DNA of 64,000 nucleotides from assembly GCA_947069175.1 (NCBI GenBank), contig CAMTDV010000012.1, forward strand, positions 38,038,341-38,102,340. The letters are read 5' to 3'. The position numbers and the translations under genes are program-made. Of the stretch, positions 9,800 through 21,376 are shown piece after piece (within the stretch, counting starts at the first letter, position 1; every line of letters starts with the position of its first letter). This DNA comes from Scalesia atractyloides. Lineage: Eukaryota > Streptophyta > Magnoliopsida > Asterales > Asteraceae. The notes beneath the pieces were generated by a model. The model ran no database searches, was not told the DNA's origin, and worked only from the letters and a program-made list of their open reading frames with translations.

Positions 9800-10685
9800 A
9801 TATCCTTTTTATTTATTTTGTTTTAACTTTTTATCAAATATAATTTTTATAGTTTAGTTTATTTACTAATTATGTATCATTTTAAATCAAAATAATCATA
9901 AATAATCAAGCAGTGGCAAATAGCAATCACAACTACTAACATACAATAACATATGATAGCATACATGAACATACCAACATCATACGATAAATAACATAAA
10001 TGAAACTGTGCGATCAAGGCTCAATCAAACGGAGCCGATCGTATTGCATGTACTGAAAATGAAAATGTCTGTGCGATCAAGGCTCAATCAAACGAAGCCG
10101 ATCGTATGTGGGCACGCCAGGTTCACCTCATAATGAAATGGGGAACATGCTCAAAGCTCATAATGTAATGGGGAGCGGCGCCTATGAAATTGCATGTACT
10201 GAAAATAATAAATTGCATCTAACAATAACTACACAACAGTTGAAACAAACTGAATACACATGTTCATGATATGATGTATGCACAATGGTTTAAATATAAT
10301 ATATATAACAAGACACATGATACACCCCAAAACGTGATTAAAACGGGGAATTTGTAAAGATTCACTCACATTGGGTGCGTTTGAATGGAGATGATAAGAT
10401 GCGCACGAGTCGGGAGAGATGAACAACGAGAATTTCTAACCTAAATAATGGCGAAAAAATATAGTAAATGAGTGGATTTTATTAAGGATTTTAATGGAAT
10501 TTTTAGATATATTATTGTGAGTTTAAGGCTATTTTCTATCTTTAAAAATGTTATTTTTAAGTATTTTTAATTGATTTTTAAATTAAATTAAATAAATAAA
10601 AATATAAAAAAAATTGTTTATTTTGCGTTGACCGTTGACCGTTGACATGTTGACCTGTTGACCGGTTCGGTCAGGGTGCAAGGAT

Positions 10686-10763
10686 GCGCTGGGTGAGACT
10701 CGAACCCGAGACCTCCCGTACGCGTGCACGCAGCTCTACCAACTGAGCTACGTGTCTAACCCG
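10686..10763 (-). other. tRNA-like module T1, diverged LTR
   Basis: D-arm as elsewhere and a perfect B-box GGTTCGAGTC. Conserved although neighbouring LTR sequence has changed. Confidence 0.6.
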
Positions 10764-10857
10764 AAATAATCTTGTTTTTAATTATATTTATATACTGATT
10801 CGATTTAACCAAAATTCTTTTAATTTCAAAAACATTTTAATTCAACAAACCGGTGCC

Positions 10858-10930
10858 AGTAACAAGTTTCGAACGCGTGACGTGCGACTTAGTGTTGCAC
10901 ACAGTCCACCGCTGGGCTGTGTGTCTAACC
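10858..10930 (-). other. tRNA-like module T2, diverged LTR
   Basis: Hairpin with one changed base (CTGGGCTG); the B-box region is GCGTTCGAAAC. Confidence 0.5.
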
Positions 10931-11026
10931 TGGTTAATATCTCGGTTTTTATTATACGTAACAACTAACGGAGTTAACCCGGTTTAGTTTTAAACAAAAA
11001 GGCATTTTATTACATAAGGAGTGCGT

Positions 11027-11100
11027 GTATCAGGGATCGAACTCGGGACATGCGTGTATATTTTGCACACAGTCCACCGCTGGACTGTGTGTCTAACCCG
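11027..11100 (-). other. Second T2-type module, diverged LTR
   Basis: Perfect hairpin (ACACAGTCCA, CCGC, TGGACTGTGT) with B-box GAGTTCGATCCC. This unit is missing from both LTRs of element A, consistent with deletion between two T2 repeats. Confidence 0.55.
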
Positions 11101-11941
11101 TTCATATTACTGATTTTAAATAAACTTATAACTTAACTAACTTCGTCTTCTTCATTCAAATTACAGTTGACTGAATCACTAATCCGTTTCTTGTTTTTTT
11201 ACAATTAACAAACACTCTTAAGGCTAAAATGAAATGGCAGAGACGGTGTTGGGAGTAACATACCGTAGGAATGATATATCACAGAATTTCCGGCAATGCG
11301 TCGGCTCTGTTTTTGTGCACCTCAACTGAACCAAACAATTAACCATTTTGATTAGCCAATTGTGGAATTGAAGTGATAAACAAATGTTAACAGTACGATT
11401 GAAGGTCCTTACCGTTTCACAAACGAAGATAATGATTTCCAGAAACTCTCCGGCGAACTGGAATTATCTGATAACGGTGCCTGAATTCGATCTCGAGTGG
11501 ATGGTTTGAGTTAGAAACAGCTTAAAAACTGTTAGACTACGATGGTATTGAAGAACTTACCGATTTGAAGACAAATACGGTTTTCCGGCGAACCTTACAG
11601 AAATTTCCGGCGAGTTGATTTAAGCGTTCTGATGGACTGAAAGTGTGACGAAAATGAAATGGAATGTTTGCCTGATGTCTCTGAGTCGCGAGAAGGGTTT
11701 TGGTGGAAGTAATCTGAACTTTGATTACTTTCGGTTATAAAAGCCGATAATGATGAAAATTGATGTTCAATCAATTCCGAATTGATTAAAATCGTCGGTG
11801 CATCAGTTATAAACCTGAATGTGCGATTAATCAAACGATTAATCGATTGATTTGCCGATTTCAGTTACTCAGTTGGCCAACCGGTTTAACTGGGTTGTGT
11901 ATAAAAGTCATTTGATTCCTAGAGATGACAGAAAACAACAA

Positions 11942-12022
11942 GTGGCGGAGTGGTGATGTGTGTGTGTGTTAAGTCTTTGAAATTGTAAACCGGCTGACCC
12001 GGGTTCGAGTCCCGGCAGCAAC
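11942..12022 (+). other. tRNA-like module T3, diverged LTR
   Basis: The T-arm is identical to the other copies, while the middle of the module differs. Confidence 0.55.
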
Positions 12023-12208
12023 TTTTTATTTTTATTTATTATGTTTTCACTTTTTATCAAATATAATTTTTATAGTTTAGTTTATTTATTAATTATGTAT
12101 CATTAAAAATCAGAATAACCATAAATATACAACGTGACATTTATAACTTGATATTCGATTTACAAAACGGAGCGGGTTTTGGAAATCCGTTTTTTGACAA
12201 ATGTTGCA

Positions 12209-12971
12209 GAGCTGGATGAAAAGGTTTTAGGTCAAGTACGATTTGGTGATGGCTCAAAAGTCAACATTAAAGGAAAAGGTACACTTTTGATTGCTTGTAA
12301 AATGGTGAACAATTTGTTGTACCTAGTGTGTATTACATACCTGCTCTACACAATAGCATAATGAGTCTTGGCCAGATGACAGAGGATGGCTATGACATCA
12401 GAATGAGGCATAATTTTCTGAAAATGCATGATGAAGAGGGTAAATTAGTAATGAAAGTGCAGAGGTCAGCCAATAGACTATACAAAATAAACCTTACACC
12501 TGCTAAACCCGTATGTTTATCCATGAAAGTAGATGAGTCTTGGCTCTGGCATGCTCGTATGGGTCATGCTAACTTCAGACTACTCGTAGAGATGGGGTGC
12601 AAACAGATGGTCACAGACATGCCAATTGTATCTCACCCGTCACAAGTGTGTGAAGGATGTGTTATGGCAAAGCAAGTCAGGAAGAGCTTTCCAAATGTAG
12701 CCAAGTGGAGAGCAAAGGAACCTCTGCAACTACTCCATGCAGACCTCTGTGGACCTATTACACCAAAAACCAATAGGGGTAAACTATATTTTTTGTTAAT
12801 TGTCGATGATTATTCAAGATATATGTGGGTTTTTGTGATTAAATCCAAAGATGAAACCTTTGGTTAATTCAGAAAATTCAAGAAACTGGTTGAAAAGCAA
12901 AGTTCATTTAAAATTAAAATGTTAAGGACTGATTGTGGAGGGGAGTTTTACTCCAATAAGTTCAAAGAATT
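12209..12971 (+). pseudogene. Copia pol: protease end, pre-integrase, integrase start
   Basis: The coding sequence begins abruptly at the end of the A-family LTR (ELDEKVLGQVRFGDGSKV), so the gag and protease start lie beyond the insertion, outside this window. After a frameshift near 12330 comes the GAG-pre-integrase/zinc region (WLWHARMGHANF, CEGCVMAKQ), the first integrase Asp in LLHADLCGPI, and VDDYSRYMWVF. A TAA at 12865-12867 interrupts the frame. The second catalytic Asp is in LRTDCGGEF just after it. Plus strand, Ty1/copia order (integrase before RT). Confidence 0.85.
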
Positions 12972-13763
12972 TTGTCAAGAGCATGGTATAATGCGACAAT
13001 TAACGGCCCCTTACTCCCACAGCAGAACGGAGTAGTAGAACGGCGCAACATAATGATTCTCGAGATGACTAGATCAATTTTTAAAGCTATGAGCATACCT
13101 GATTCATTCTGGGGTGAAGCTGTGCGACATTCAGTCTATTTGTTGAATCGAATGGGCACCAAGGCGCTCAAGAATGTGACACCATATGAGGCCTGGAAGA
13201 GAGAAAAGCCGTCAATTGGACACTTGAAAGTGTTCGGATGTGTGGGATTTGGGAAGAAAATGGTAGGTCTGACAAAGCTGGGTGACAGATCGAAGCCAAT
13301 GGTGTATTTGGAAGTTGAAGATGGCAGCAAAGCGTACCGCCTGTACAACCCTAAAATCAAGCAACTTGTTAAAGCTAGAGATTTCGAGTTCATTGAGTTT
13401 AAAAAATGGACCTGGGAGGAAGCCCATTCGCATGATCAAATTAAAACAACCTGGGCCTATGTTAATGAAAATAGCCCAGTCCAGTCTACACAACAATTAG
13501 TCCATGATGATGAGGTAAACCCTATGACCCCAGATAATCACCAGAATCCTTCACTCTCTGTTAATATCGCAGGTAACTCTCACAACTCATCAGTTACAAA
13601 CTCAAATCAAGTATCCAGCAACAACAATTTTGATTATACTGTACCATTTGATGACACTCCCAAACAAGGGTTCGTCGAATTGATGGGGTTTATGAGGATA
13701 CTGCTGCTATGGATGAAACTGAAGTACAAGCTTTATATGAACAAGATGAAGAGCTATTGTTAA
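12972..13763 (+). pseudogene. Copia integrase C-terminal half and linker
   Basis: Covers the integrase Glu region (QQNGVVERRNIMILEMTRS), FWGEAVRHSVYLLNR, the TPYEAWKREKPSIGHLKVFG stretch and the GKARDFEF-like end. A variable linker rich in Asn, Ser and Gln precedes the RT. Frame changes at both ends separate it from its neighbours. Confidence 0.85.
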
Positions 13764-14478
13764 CTGATGACGAGCCAGTCACATATGAAGAATCTGCATC
13801 AGAAATAGCTTGGTGTAAGGCAATGCGAGAAGAGCTTGATTCAATCAAGAAAAATAACACCTGGTGTTTAACCAAATTGCCATCAAAACTAAGAGCAATA
13901 GGGTTAAAATGGGTGTTTAAACTCAAGAAAGATGCAGCTGGAAATGTGATTAAGCACAAGGCACGCCTAGTAGCTAAAGGTTATGTTCAGAAGAGGGGAA
14001 TTGATTTCGAAGATGCTTTTGCACCGGTGGCGAGATTGGAAACAGTTCGATTAATTTTGGCATTGGCAGCAAAGGAGGGGTGGGTTGTGCATCATTTAGA
14101 TGTAAATCCGCCTTTCTAAATGGTGAATTGAAGGAAGAGGTATATGTCAAGCAGCCAGTGGGATTCGAAATCAAAGGAAAAGAGGACTATGGTTATCGGT
14201 TAAACAAAGCTTTGTACGGATTGAGGTAGGCTCCACGAGCATGGAACATACGATTGGACAGATCACTCAAAGAACTTGGATTCATCAGATGTGCACATGA
14301 ACATGCCGTGTATAAGGTACATAAACGTAATTTAATTCTTATAGTTGGTGTTTATGTAGAAGATTTAAGCGTCACTGGTTCAAGTGAGGAGGGAATCCTA
14401 GAGTTTAAAAGAAAAATGATGGGTGTATTTGACATGAGTGATCTGGGATTTTTGACTTATTATTGGGGATTGAGTTGA
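13709..14478 (+). pseudogene. Copia reverse transcriptase
   Basis: Motifs WCKAMREELDSIKKNNTW, LKWVFKLKKDAAGN, HKARLVAKGY, FAPVARLETVRLIL and HHLDV are present. After a frameshift (about 14112) come LKEEVYVKQPVGFE and LNKALYGLR, then a TAG (14227-14229) before APRAWN. The catalytic box reads YVED (14353-14364) in place of the near-universal YVDD, which alone should abolish polymerisation. Confidence 0.85.
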
Positions 14479-15318
14479 GTCAAAACAAAGATGGGATTGT
14501 CTTGACACAAGCAGGTTATGCTAAAATTCTTGAAGTTGTTGGGATGTCCAAATGCAATAGTATTATGTGCCTAATGCAACCAAAGAACCAATTGACAAAA
14601 GACGAAGGTGGGAAACCATATGATGCGAAAAAGTATAGACGAATTATAGGGAGTCTGAGATACTTAATTCACACTCGTCCTGATTTGAGTTTTTTAGTGG
14701 GGGTTGTGAGTAAGTATATGCAGAATCCTAAGGAGTCTCACTTTAATGGAATCAAACAAATTCTGAGGTACGTTAGAGGTACAGTTGGTTTCGGTTTAAA
14801 ATATTGCAGGGGAGGCAATGGAGAAGTACTAAGTTATAGTGACAACAGTAATGGCAATGGTTTGGATAATGGAAGAGGAACATCAGGGTTAGCATTTTAC
14901 TACTCAGGCAACCTAGTGACTTGGGCTTCGCACAAACAAAGAACAGTTGCTCTTAGCTTGTGGTGAAGCTGAATTTATGGCTGCAACTGTAGCAACGCAT
15001 CAAGCATTGTGGCTACGAAATTTGATTGCAGATTTGCTTGGGAAAGAGGCTCAAATGGTGACATTGTTGGTAGATAATGAAGCTGCGATCGCATTGATGA
15101 AAAACCCCGTGTTCCACGGAAGGAGTAAACATATAGATACGAGGTACCATTTCATCCGCGAGTGTGTTGAAAGGAACCAGATATGTGTCAAGCATGTTAA
15201 CGGGAATCTGCAGAAGGCAGATATACTTACCAAGGCCTTGCCAAAGCTAAAATTTTGTGAAATGAGGAAACTGATGGGAATGTATGAAGCCAACATTACA
15301 GGGAAGAGTGTTAGATAA
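14463..15318 (+). pseudogene. Copia RNase H and pol end
   Basis: Continues from RT after a one-base shift: QNKDGIVLTQAGYAKIL, MCLMQPKNQLTKDEG, IIGSLRYLIHTRPDLSF. RNase H follows (YSDNSNGNGLD with its Asp; EAEFMAATVATHQALWLRNL in another frame; LLVDNEAAIALMKNPVFHGR; RSKHIDTRYHFIRE; KADILTKALPKLKF). It ends with a normal stop just before the LTR. At least two frame changes lie within it. Confidence 0.85.
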
Positions 15319-15660
15319 AGTTGACTGATGATGTCTGAGTTGGCAGTCTTGACTAAACTGACGAAGTGGTTGCAGTGGAAAATTTCAATAAAAAGTGCAG
15401 CAAGAGCCGTTGCTTTCTGTTCCTGAAAAGGTGGAAGAATAAGTTAGTAGCCGTTTGTTTCTTTATTAAAATAGTATGCATTAGGTAGTTTTATTTAATT
15501 CACTAGTCGAAATCTCTTTTCTTTATCAGTTGTAAAGCAGTGATTGTAAGCATTCAACTGAAACAAGTCATCAATAAAGCTTTAATCTTTCACTGCAGTC
15601 TTGTTTACTTTTCACATATTACCCGTCAACTTTCCTTGTTTGTTTGATTGATACCCAACA
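15309..15660 (+). mobile_element. 3' LTR of the copia element
   Basis: Preceded by the purine run GGGAAGAG. Starts TGTTAG and ends CCCAACA, so the ends are TG..CA with partial inversion. AATAAA signals are present at about 15388 and 15571. At 352 bp it is typical for copia. The 5' LTR is outside the window, so the boundaries cannot be confirmed by comparison. The flanking target copy on this side should be TACAA. Confidence 0.6.
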
Positions 15661-16881
15661 TACAATACCACCATACCACCTTTTCGGATCACCCTCCAAA
15701 CCTTCATCATCTCATCGTCATGTTGACTCAACCTCCCCATCTTCACGTCACACCACATCTGCCGTTATCTCCACTCGCTGTCAAACCACCACCATACACT
15801 ACCATCAACTTCGCTGCAACAACTTTCTCTTGCTACCGTTCACCACCTTTAACACTGAACCTCCGAACACCACCTTTCACCTCTATCGTACCCCTTAACC
15901 AACCTGCAACCGATCACAATCCATCTTCGACCACATCCAACGTCTACCACCATTATCTTTTCTCCACCACATCATCGGAAACCACAATCATCAGTCATCT
16001 GTCACACTCCACCGTCACACAACCGTCTTCACCTTGATATATATCATCACCGTCCTTCTTCCACCCATCCTTTCGATCTCGAGTTTGTAGCAACCTTCGA
16101 TCAGCGTAGAACACCTACTGCCCGAGGAACGTCTATCATCACCGCATCACCGGAAATCTCCGGCTACCAGCAACACTAAACTAGTGTTCTCGAGTTCTTT
16201 GTTTTACCATCAAAACCTTATCATTGCTATATCCGGTCACCACTTTTAACACCGATCACCTCTACCATCAACATCGCGTTCATCTTCTTCACCTTAATAC
16301 CATAACCACCACATTCAACCATCGGTTTTGAGTTAAAGGGTTCTCAAGTTCCTTTAGTTTTTCGGGTTTGCGGGATCTTCATGTGTTAACGAGAAGAGGG
16401 TTCACGGGTTCTCGAGTTGCAAGTCTTCTTGGGTTGTTTAAGTTCTTGCCATCACAAGTCCGAACTACCTCTGTTCGGCTCCACAAACCACCGTCGAAAC
16501 ACCCACCAGCAACCATCACCCCTGCCATCAACCTCCTCCACAAACCATCACGAATACCACTCTCCATAACCACCACGTTACACCGTCGGACCACTACACC
16601 ATCATCACCTTCTACCAAAAAATCCGACAACCATCATAACCACAACTCACATTTACACTGTCTACCAATACAACCTCTTGTTGTGTTTAAAAGGAAACAG
16701 GTTTTGTTTGTTGAGTGATAAAAGGAGAAGAAGAGAAGTTATTTGTGATAGATTCTTTTGTGACATAATTTAAATGATTTGTAAACCTTTGAAATTAATG
16801 CCATGTAAGTGTTTACTTAATCATATACTTTAAAAACCTTTTTGATTGCACCCTCATGTTTCCGCCTTAACAGGGTGTGAC
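15661..16881 (+). mobile_element. Probable remnant of a plus-strand gypsy-type LTR hosting the copia
   Basis: No gene here. The first ~1 kb is C-, T- and A-rich with many ACC/CCA triplets. The end reads TTTCCGCCTTAACAGGGTGTGACA, close to the reverse complement of the LTR ends at 24109 and 47534. No primer-binding site follows, so it would be a solo LTR or remnant. The start lies beyond the copia insertion, outside the window. Open frames within (for example 16368-16718) are low-complexity. Confidence 0.4.
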
Positions 16882-18435
16882 ATCCTCATTGGAAAGATAC
16901 AATAGACATGGAAATGTCTGCGATACTTTCAAGTGACACGTGGGAACTTGTCTCATGTCCCTCTTGAGGCAACATCGTTGATGTTTGTAAAGGTATAAAA
17001 ACAATAAATTCACATAAAGTGGTTTTAAGTGGGGTTTCACCAAAGAATAGGGCTACACATGAAAGGCAAGTTTATATATTGATATATAGTATAGAAAATG
17101 GCAAGAACCAGATATTAATCCGCAGACTTTATGGGCGGCTTTCAATAATAAACCTCTATCAACTACTAGCCTGATTAATAAGAATGGTTTGGACTAACAA
17201 CTAGTGATTCAAACTCGGGAACTTAACGAGTGCCAAAGATGGAGACCAAGAAGAATTCAAAAACAACTACTAAAGGAAGGTACAAGTATGGAGAAAACCA
17301 CTACCTAGGCAAGGAATTTTATTGATAAAATCAACTTCTCTTGGGAACGGATAATCAGCTGACATCAGATCAGCATATACGACCAACTCGAGAATCACTA
17401 AGGTATGCTAGATCCCCCCTCCCCAATATCACTAACACATCTAAATGTACATAAGGGACATGTAACACTCAGTAGGGGTAAATACTAGATCTCCTCTCTG
17501 TCTCACCAAACTATGGAATGTATCACCTTTTTGTCTCAACAATCATAATACACCCTAAGATGTAAAGAAATGATCAGACTGAATCAGGACTGTAAGGATC
17601 ACATATGGAAGGAAGAAACTCACTCTCGTGCAATTACTACCCAACAACCCAATGACAAAGATAACCCGACACTCTATCACTCTAGATCTCAAGAATGGTA
17701 GAACACTGGTCTAAACCAAGATACAATCTTGTTCCCTAGGGTTAACTATCTCTAGGTTAACCATGCAACGATCACAAACACAAAATAAGTAACCTAAACA
17801 TCCAATTCTATCCGAAAAACACATAATAAATCAAACAGAATCACACGAAGAACATGGCATACATATCAAACATCAAATCATTGCTCAAATACATCATAGA
17901 CCAATAAGGGAAAAATTCCATAAAAACATTTATTCAATTGATTATCAAAGCCGAAAAGAGTCAAATTCGTATAATAAACATCACAAGTCTAGGTAGTAAT
18001 ATGAGTTTAGGTACTCATGATGTTTGACAACATATCAAAGTCATAAAGAATGGTGAACCCATAAAAACAAGATCTAGAATCGACTGAAAAACCATTAAGA
18101 ACATAAACCGAAAGATTTGATAAATCGAAAATGCTTTGATCTTCATCCCATGCTCCAACCATTAAGCACATAAACCGAAAAAATTTGACAACCCGAAAAC
18201 GCTTTGATATTCATCCCATGCTCCAATGGTCGACTTGTGCTCCAAAACCTTCGTTGACACTAGCCTCTGATCGAATCCCAAAATTGGCCGAAATAAAGAT
18301 TTTTAGGGTTATGGGATCAATAAGCCGAAGTCATACACAAATTACCCAACTTGGTGAGTGTTGACAGACAGAAGGGCTTGAGAGAAATAGTGAGCAATTT
18401 GGGTTAGTCAGTTGAATAAATAAACTGCCTTGGCC
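16882..18435. other. No gene recognised; one short duplication
   Basis: AT-rich, no long frame, no recognisable transposon ends. A unit of about 80 bases containing CATAAACCGAAA and CATCCCATGCTCCAA is duplicated at 18090-18215. Confidence 0.5.
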
Positions 18436-19256
18436 ATGAGAAAGCTCTCGCTTTCCAAGCTTCTGCACCTCCACCACAACACACCTCGTATACTTGCTTC
18501 TTCAATTCCTTCATCATCTAATCCCTCTTCAATCAAATCTCTAACATATTGCTAATACATCCAATCGGTATTTATCTACACTCAGTTTGAGCTAACTTAA
18601 CACCAACAACATATACTAGAGCTAACTTATATCAATACTACACTTCAAATTAACTATTCTAACCTCAAGATTTAATGTTACTTTGGAAGCACAGATGCAC
18701 AGTAAATACGATAATCAACTATTTCAATTGCACGCTCCTCCTCTCCATAAGTTGAACGAAAGATTCATATATGTAGCATGTCTAATCCTGATAGTGTTAC
18801 CAACTTAACACCAAAATTCAAAGCAGTTAGCAGTTCATAAACTCAAATTATCAAAAACTTAAATGCAACTAGCAATTTGTTGATTGTGTGTTGATGAGAT
18901 CTTCATTTATTGAACTTTTAAAATTTGATTGTGACCTGTGTACAATTGTGAAGACCCTAGTTTCTCTGATGGCATCCCATGCCTACCTATAATTCTTACA
19001 GTATCATCTTTATTTTGCTACTATTATTATTATCAGTCATATGGATTTGTTTTAATTTGAGACTTAACTTTGAAGGTGGATGGTTATCATAATCTCGACA
19101 CTGGCTCTTAGAGTTGCCATACTTCCCGTGCTTCTAGTGCAGCTTCGCATATTGAGGAGGAATGCTGAGTTGGCACCAAAATGCCAGTCACATCTTGCTA
19201 TGATCTTTTACTTAACTTGCCATTCTATGGGGAAATTAGATGTCTGTAAGAAATAA
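18436..19256 (+). pseudogene. Possible fragments of an Oxa1/YidC-type mitochondrial insertase
   Basis: Two pieces. At 18436 an ATG opens a 39-residue frame starting MRKLSLSKLLHLHHNTPRI: basic, Ser-rich, no acids, like a mitochondrial presequence. At about 19079, after an acceptor-like TTTGAAG, a frame reads WMVIIISTLALRVAILPVLL then VQLRILRRNAELAPK, resembling the first membrane segment of plant Oxa1/Cox18-like proteins, which insert proteins into the inner mitochondrial membrane. It then diverges and stops at the edge of the 19258 LTR. Too little remains for a working gene. The family call rests on remembered similarity, not alignment. Confidence 0.35.
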
Positions 19257-19257
19257 C

Positions 19258-21376
19258 TGTCACACACTCACTGTATGCGAAACCCACCATGGTGATTTCA
19301 TATTGGGGAAACCAAGGCATGAAAGGAAAATTTACTATTATGTTGAAATATTTAATTTACATCGATTTTGAATCAAACTCAACAAACAACTAAAGAAATA
19401 AAACAACTCGTTCATGATAGCGAAATAAATATAAATAAGTAAATCTCGTTTATTTTGATAGCTAGGCATTCCTATATGAGAATGTCTTAATTTCTAAGCA
19501 TGATTACCTGAAACATGTAGAAAATCTGTCAACTAAAAATAGTTGGTTGAGAACATAGGTTTTTAATAGTTAAGCGCGGTAAACAGCATTTACACAATTC
19601 AACATATCGTTCATGACTACACATTATATAACAAACACATGTTGTACACGATCAAACCTCTTGATATAACGAATGATTACAGTTTCGATCACTCTAGTCA
19701 CGAGGGGTGGGTTGTCGATCCTATAGCGTTATAATCTACTACAGTTATCTTGAATAAGTTAATGATTGTGCATAGGCTAACAATTATCTTGGATGCTTGC
19801 TGTAAATAACATGTATGATCATGAAATACTTGTGTAACAATTTGAATTGCATAAAAAGAATGATTTTATTGACTACATGTTCCACCCCAAAGAGTTAAAA
19901 ATAGTAAAAGGGGGCTATGTTCTCACCTTGATGATTGATGATGAGCTTGCGCGTTCTTAATGATTACAAATAAACCCTAATAAGTTTAAGGTTGGTTAAA
20001 TAGGGCTATGAACATGTTATCATGATGGTTGTAGATGATATTGGTTGCAAGAACCCTTGATTAAAAGTAAATCGCTTAGTTTTGGGAAAGTATACAAGTT
20101 GACAACTTTCTGCGTTGTTTTTGTTTTACGTTTAAAAATAGTAAACAACGTCAAAAAATTATAAAAATTTTTAGTCAACTAAATTAGAATGGATTTTACA
20201 ACTTTCATTTAGAAAGTTTTTATGTTTGGAACCCGAAAAATAGTCAAAACCGTGGATTTTTACAGATCGTTCAGCTTTGCGCTTCAGTTTGGTTTTTGAT
20301 AGTTGGGGGTCCAAACGGAAGTGTTTTTAAGCGTGTCATATATCGTTAAAACTGTATTTAGTAATAAAGTAAGATTTTACTTGATTTGGGTAAGTTTTGA
20401 CCAAGTTATGGTCGTCCAAAGTGACAACACATAATTTGTCTGAAACTGGAAGAACACTTATGTGTTCCCGTTGGTCATTTTAAAGGTTTTTATACGTAAA
20501 TAAAATATAAAACATGTTTTTAGATCATATGTGATATAATATGTACTTTAATGTATGTTGGAATAAAGTGCAAAACAATGGATAATAGTGCAAGAATAGT
20601 GAATATTTGTATGAACACCTAAATATAAACAAAGAGCGGTTTTTGACGAACTTACTTAGAAGCAAAAATTCTTCAATCCACGAAGGCAAGGGGGATGAAA
20701 AAGTGCAGGGATTTTTGAGAGTTCTTAATGAGTTTTGATGTGAAAAATGGTGAAGGGAAGGTTGAGCAAAGGGGTGTAGGTGTCAACATATAGACACGTG
20801 TTGGGTGGTTTTTATAAACCATGTCTTTAAACAATAGGTAAAATAAAAAGGTGGGCACGGAAAATTCATCCATTTTTTTATAAAAATCTCATTCTTTTTA
20901 TATAAATCTAATTATTTTTTTATAAAGTTTTGTGTGAGTGTGTGAGTTTTTAAATTTATTTACTAAACAAATAATATTACCCACTAATTATTATAAGATT
21001 TAGCAAATAATATTTATATGAGATGCTAGATGACGTATCACGTCTTGAGATTTATAAAAGTTTAAGACATGTAAAGTTTCCAAATGACGTAAGACAAAAA
21101 CCTCTAACTTTGGTTTTTTGTATGTTTTAATATTATTTTCACTTATGATATATTATTTGATGCTATACCGATCATGTTGACCAAATTTGGACTTTTTAAA
21201 TTTGACCGGTTCGTTACCAACTCTCGTTTGAGTAATTTAACGCTAAGTGATAATTACAAGTACGTGCATAATCATCTTGGTAGCACGTTAAATAATAAAT
21301 ATGCACGTATTAATGAGGTGAGTCGCTAGATACGAAAATGATTGATGATTAATAACTAAATTTCACTGTTGTTACA
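19258..21376 (-). mobile_element. Probable solo LTR, gypsy type
   Basis: Starts TGTCACACACTC and ends CTGTTGTTACA, flanked by ATAAC (19253-19257) and ATAAT (21377-21381), a 5-bp target duplication with one mismatch. On the minus strand it has a TATA box (TATAAAAA, 20809-20817) and a 5' splice-site match (GTAAGT, 20650-20655). A CACCCCAAA...AAAAGGGGG motif near 19886-19917 is shared with the LTRs of A and B. No internal region is attached. The 66-residue minus frame at 20673-20873 is leader sequence, not a gene. Confidence 0.6.

Larger units (their letters stand above)
7471..9903 (-). mobile_element. 5' LTR of element A (distal end replaced)
   Basis: Begins TGTCACACCCC next to the primer-binding site. 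It matches 1-1855 of the window closely, including the TTGAC array and the tRNA-like modules. After AATCATAAATA near 9903 it does not continue into the last ~80 bases of the LTR. Instead it jumps to sequence equivalent to 7838 onward. The junction shares only a few bases, so it looks like recombination with another LTR of the family. Confidence 0.8.
9904..12208 (-). mobile_element. Diverged A-family LTR fused to element A
   Basis: Starts at a point equivalent to 7838 (lacking the first ~370 bases of the LTR) and runs to a normal LTR terminus ...AATGTTGCA. Its first ~450 bases are very close to the 5' LTR. Beyond about 10380 it diverges clearly and keeps a second T2 module that both LTRs of element A lack but the solo LTR at 52813 has. 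It is therefore another family member, not a simple tandem copy. It borders copia coding sequence directly at 12209. Confidence 0.7.

Noticed and set aside
15644..16718. Several 80-130 residue frames in CT/ACC-rich DNA
   Set aside because: Low-complexity Thr/Pro/Ser/His translations open in several frames at once. No domains or splice context.
20673..20873. 66-residue minus frame
   Set aside because: Sits just downstream of the TATA box of a solo LTR; most likely leader sequence.
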